Shown: positions 5,601-7,783 of the stretch, piece after piece
How positions within the stretch are numbered: the first letter of the stretch is position 1
Layout of the letters: every line of letters begins with the position of its first letter
Assembly: GCA_913062835.1 (NCBI GenBank)
Contig: CAJXXD010000030.1
Location: 1 to 7,783, forward strand
DNA length: 7,783 nt
Reading direction: 5' to 3'
Source: an uncultured Gammaproteobacteria bacterium
GTDB lineage: Bacteria; Pseudomonadota; Gammaproteobacteria; Pseudomonadales; Litorivicinaceae
Position numbers and translations under genes: made by a program
Notes under the pieces: generated by a model
The model's input: only the letters and a program-made list of their open reading frames with translations
What the model was told of the DNA's origin: nothing
The model's database searches: none

Positions 5601-6619
5601 TGCCAACCCCGTCGAGTGGTGAACAAGAGCCATACGAAGACGGGTGCACCAATAAAGGCGGTCAGGATGCCAATGGGGGTCTCGGTTTGTGTCAGAGTGC
5701 GTGCCACTGTATCAACCAACAACATGAAGCAAGCGCCCAAGAGCATTGAAATGGGCAGCAGTCGGCTGAAGTTGGGCCCGACCATCATCCGGGCAATGTG
5801 TGGGGTCACCAGTCCCACCCAGCCGATCACTCCAGCGATGGCCACTGCGGCTGAGGTCATTAAGGTGGCGGCTGCAATCAGAATCACGCGGGTCTGGCCT
5901 GGATTGATGCCTAAGGACTTGGCTTCTTCATCACCCAAACTCAACACGTTCATGCGCCAGCGAAACAGGATCATCGGAACCAAGGCGACCAAGCAGGCCG
6001 GTAAAGCGGCTGTGAGATCACCGCGATCGATTGCCGCAAAGGACCCGAGTAACCAAAAGGTGATGGCCGGTAACTGGTCGTAGGGGTCGGCCAGTATTTT
6101 GACCAGAGACAGCGATGCGCCGGCGAGTGAACCAATGACAATGCCAGACAGCACCAAGATCAATGTGGGATCTTGCCGTTGGATGCGAGAAGCGAGTAGG
6201 TACACCACGGCCACCGTCAATAAACCGCCGACAAAGGCAAAGAGTTGAATCATGACGATCGACAAAGACAGCAAAATACCGAGCGCAGCGCCTAAGCCCG
6301 CGCCGGTGGAGACGCCGAGGATGTCCGGTGACACCAAGGGGTTTCTAAACATTCCCTGATACACGGCGCCCGCGGACGCCAAGACAGCGCCGGCAACGAT
6401 GGCAGCGGCTACGCGAGGCAATCGTACCTCGGTCAAGACGAGGCTCGCAGTGGCATCTAATGGACCTTCGGCCATTCCGATCGAGGCGGCGATGTACTGT
6501 GCCAAGTCATCCCATGAGATCGGGTATTGCCCAATGCTTGCCGCCAACAGCGACAAGCCGATTAAGAGGGCCCCCAATGACAGGGCCCAAACCGCCGTGA
6601 CCGTGTCGGTGCGATCCAT
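5597..6619 (-). CDS. FecCD-type ABC transporter permease
   Basis: A 340-residue inner-membrane permease of the FecCD/BtuC family, expected to work as a homodimer with about ten helices each. Recognisable blocks are RLPRVAAAIVAGAVLASAGA (67-86), YQGMFRNPLVSPDILGVSTG (87-106), WLLGSF (189-194), the coupling region LGDEEAKSLGI (228-238), GVIGWVGLVTPHIAR (263-277) and ETPIGILTAFIGAPVFVWLL (313-332). The family imports iron-siderophores, haem, cobalamin and, in the MolB case, molybdate/tungstate. The start is uncertain: ATG 6619 is used, but in-frame TTG 6628 would overlap the preceding stop as TTGA, and GTG 6640 would also overlap that gene. None has a strong ribosome site, which suggests coupling to the binding-protein gene. 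The stop overlaps the ATPase start. Confidence 0.93.
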   Translation of the reverse strand: MDRTDTVTAVWALSLGALLIGLSLLAASIGQYPISWDDLAQYIAASIGMAEGPLDATASLVLTEVRLPRVAAAIVAGAVLASAGAVYQGMFRNPLVSPDILGVSTGAGLGAALGILLSLSIVMIQLFAFVGGLLTVAVVYLLASRIQRQDPTLILVLSGIVIGSLAGASLSLVKILADPYDQLPAITFWLLGSFAAIDRGDLTAALPACLVALVPMILFRWRMNVLSLGDEEAKSLGINPGQTRVILIAAATLMTSAAVAIAGVIGWVGLVTPHIARMMVGPNFSRLLPISMLLGACFMLLVDTVARTLTQTETPIGILTAFIGAPVFVWLLFTTRRGWQ

Positions 6620-6624
6620 GCGAA

Positions 6625-7659
6625 TCAATAGCGAGACCACGCAATCAACTGGGCGAGGTCACTGTCAGATACTTCGACTTGATAGAACAAGCGGTAGAAG
6701 TTTCTGACTTCGGTTTCTAAATCAAACTGAAAGCGATCTGGATAGAAGAGCCCCGTCAGCCATTTAAGCCCCATCAATCGGTTGATGGACGGTGGGCGAT
6801 CAATCCAGCCGAAGGGTGCCGAAGGCGCAAAGTAGACTTTCTTGTTCTGAACGGCTCGAACCGGCGCCCAAAGTGGGTTGCTGTAAACCTGGTCGTAGAA
6901 TTGACGATCCCAAGTCAGAATAATGTCCGGATCCAAGTCCAGTACTTCTTCAATCGACATGCTCACCAGGTTACGTTGGCGCGCCAATTCGGGGCCGTAG
7001 TCGGCCACATTGCGACCGCCGGCTCGCTCAATGATTTCGGTATTGATGGATCCGGCCACGCCCGTTTCCAGCCCTTCAGGGCCTCGAGCCAAATACACTC
7101 GAGGTCTTTGTTCTTCCGGTACTTCGGCCAAGAATGTGTCGAGCTCAGAAAACAGGTTTTCGGTGTATTGCGCCAGTTCTTCGGCCCGCTCGGGCACGCC
7201 AAATACATCACCCAAGAGCCTCAGAGCAGTCGGTGTGTTTTCAAACCGCCCGTCGATTAATAGATAGGGAATTCCAGTCTGTGCTTGAGTGCGATCCGCC
7301 AGGGAGACATAGGTGGAGCGAATCGAGCCAAAGTCCAAAATCAAATCAGGCTTAAGGCCAATCACCAACTCCAAGTTGGCCGTGCTGCCGCGTCCTGTCA
7401 AACGTCCGGTGACCGGCAGATTGCGGTAGGCCTCTGCAATGTATGGCCGCTCATAGGCATGGTGCGCACGGGGCCATCCTGTTAAGACCTCTGGCGCTAG
7501 CATGTAGGTCACAATCGATGCCGGAGGCCCTGCCGCATAGACACGCTCTACGGTTGCAGGCACTTCGACCACTCGGCCGCTTGAGTCGGTTACGGTTCGT
7601 GTGTCAGCGAACGTCCATCCACTGATCAGCGCGCTTAAAAATAGGAGTGTTCGAAACAT
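6625..7659 (-). CDS. Periplasmic solute-binding protein, BtuF/FepB (cluster A) type
   Basis: A 344-residue periplasmic receptor for the adjacent FecCD-type permease. A signal peptide covers residues 1-18 (ending TFA-DT); no lipobox cysteine is present, so it should be soluble. The mature chain opens with the family's VTDSSGRVVEVPATVERVYA (23-42). It continues with NLELVIGLKPDLILDFG (95-111) and SIEEVLDLDPDIILTWD (235-251), the paired lobe segments of Peripla_BP_2 proteins. GPPASIVTYMLAP (44-56) and PFGWIDRPPSINRLMGLKWL (282-301) resemble a subgroup unlike classic siderophore receptors and may line the ligand site. By analogy with MolA and from the FDH context, molybdate or tungstate is the likely ligand, but no binding residue proves this. 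ATG 7659 is chosen because it begins the signal peptide and follows GAGAGG; a longer frame upstream would overlap the previous gene. The stop of that gene is one base upstream. Confidence 0.9.
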   Translation of the reverse strand: MFRTLLFLSALISGWTFADTRTVTDSSGRVVEVPATVERVYAAGPPASIVTYMLAPEVLTGWPRAHHAYERPYIAEAYRNLPVTGRLTGRGSTANLELVIGLKPDLILDFGSIRSTYVSLADRTQAQTGIPYLLIDGRFENTPTALRLLGDVFGVPERAEELAQYTENLFSELDTFLAEVPEEQRPRVYLARGPEGLETGVAGSINTEIIERAGGRNVADYGPELARQRNLVSMSIEEVLDLDPDIILTWDRQFYDQVYSNPLWAPVRAVQNKKVYFAPSAPFGWIDRPPSINRLMGLKWLTGLFYPDRFQFDLETEVRNFYRLFYQVEVSDSDLAQLIAWSRY

Positions 7660-7660
7660 G

Positions 7661-7783
7661 TCAGGCCCTCTCGTGCACTGGGATGAATCCACCGTCCTTG
7701 AGAATCTTTTGTGCATCCATGTCGACCAGCCAATCGAAGAAGGTCTTGGCCTCTTCACTGGCGTCAGTTTTAAGTCCGATTCC
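7661..7783 (-). CDS. ModA/PstS-type solute-binding protein, C-terminal fragment
   Basis: This is the last 40 residues of a gene entering from the right edge. The reverse-strand frame is open from the edge to a TGA at 7663-7661. The sequence contains EEAKTFFDWLVDMDAQKI and then LKDGGFIPV. This matches the closing helix and strand of type 2 periplasmic-binding proteins (compare the general pattern A-K-x-F-x-x-[FW]-L-x-x-x-x-x-Q-x-[IL]-x-x-x-G-[FY]-x-P). ModA, PstS and related oxyanion receptors end this way. An intact periplasmic protein is expected. The next gene starts one base after its stop, so they are co-transcribed. Molybdate/tungstate is the likeliest ligand given the neighbours, but phosphate-like or other solutes cannot be excluded from 40 residues. 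Confidence 0.7.
   Translation of the reverse strand, partial: GIGLKTDASEEAKTFFDWLVDMDAQKILKDGGFIPVHERA

Noticed and set aside
5601..5633. Eleven-residue extension of the ATPase
   Set aside because: The later ATG at 5600 gives the usual FepC-type N-terminus and a 4-base ATGA overlap with the permease stop.
5514..6083. Long open frame (189 codons) on the plus strand
   Set aside because: It lies antisense to the ATPase and permease genes, has no recognisable domain and a basic low-complexity composition typical of a shadow frame; the minus-strand genes carry all family motifs.
6771..6788. Inverted repeat CCATCAA-TCGG-TTGATGG
   Set aside because: It is a short 7-base arm inside the coding sequence of the binding protein with no T-run and fits conserved residues, so chance is enough to explain it.
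7660..7758. N-terminal extension of the BtuF-type binding protein from an ATG at 7758
   Set aside because: The added 33 residues are basic and unlike a signal peptide, and they overlap the end of the ModA/PstS-type gene; the start at 7659 gives a proper signal peptide and ribosome site.
1..7783. CRISPR arrays, tRNA or rRNA genes, insertion sequences, attachment sites
   Set aside because: No repeated spacer pattern, tRNA cloverleaf, transposase frame or terminal repeats were seen; nearly the whole window is filled by genes.

Overview
The window looks like a piece of a proteobacterial chromosome, most likely a gammaproteobacterium and plausibly marine. This rests on protein style, mixed ATG/GTG/TTG starts and moderate G+C. 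The taxon is an inference, as there is no rRNA or other marker gene. The content is a respiratory formate dehydrogenase (FDH) operon tail facing a convergent ABC importer operon. The importer probably supplies the molybdate or tungstate that such FDHs need.

Plus strand, 1-3921: the end of the iron-sulfur subunit FdhB (1-255), a strong hairpin with a T-run (264-298), the membrane cytochrome b subunit FdhC (324-1520), a 41-residue single-span membrane protein (1523-1648), a TusA-like sulfur carrier (1653-1886), a secreted WD40 propeller fused to a monohaem cytochrome c (1901-3232), and a secreted trypsin-like protease without a PDZ domain (3229-3921). From fdhC on, the genes are separated by 14 bases or fewer, or overlap, so they are probably one transcription unit. 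A one-component regulator follows at 3967-4830. It has an excisionase-type helix-turn-helix and a cytoplasmic domain resembling periplasmic molybdate-binding proteins.

Minus strand, 7783-4827: the C-terminus of a ModA/PstS-type solute-binding protein (7783-7661), a BtuF/FepB-type solute-binding protein (7659-6625), a FecCD-type permease (6619-5597) and its ATPase (5600-4827). Gaps are minimal and the permease/ATPase junction is an ATGA overlap. The regulator and the ATPase gene converge so tightly that their stop codons share TTAA inside a perfect inverted repeat.

Working model (inference): the importer brings in Mo/W oxyanion, the HTH-PBP protein senses it inside the cell, TusA helps deliver sulfur for the FDH cofactor, and FdhABC oxidises formate at the periplasmic face. 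The WD40-cytochrome c, small membrane protein and protease are accessory factors of unknown role, and they are the least explained part of the window. The longest stretch with no gene is the 68 bases between fdhB and fdhC, so no gene-free stretch of 300 bases exists.
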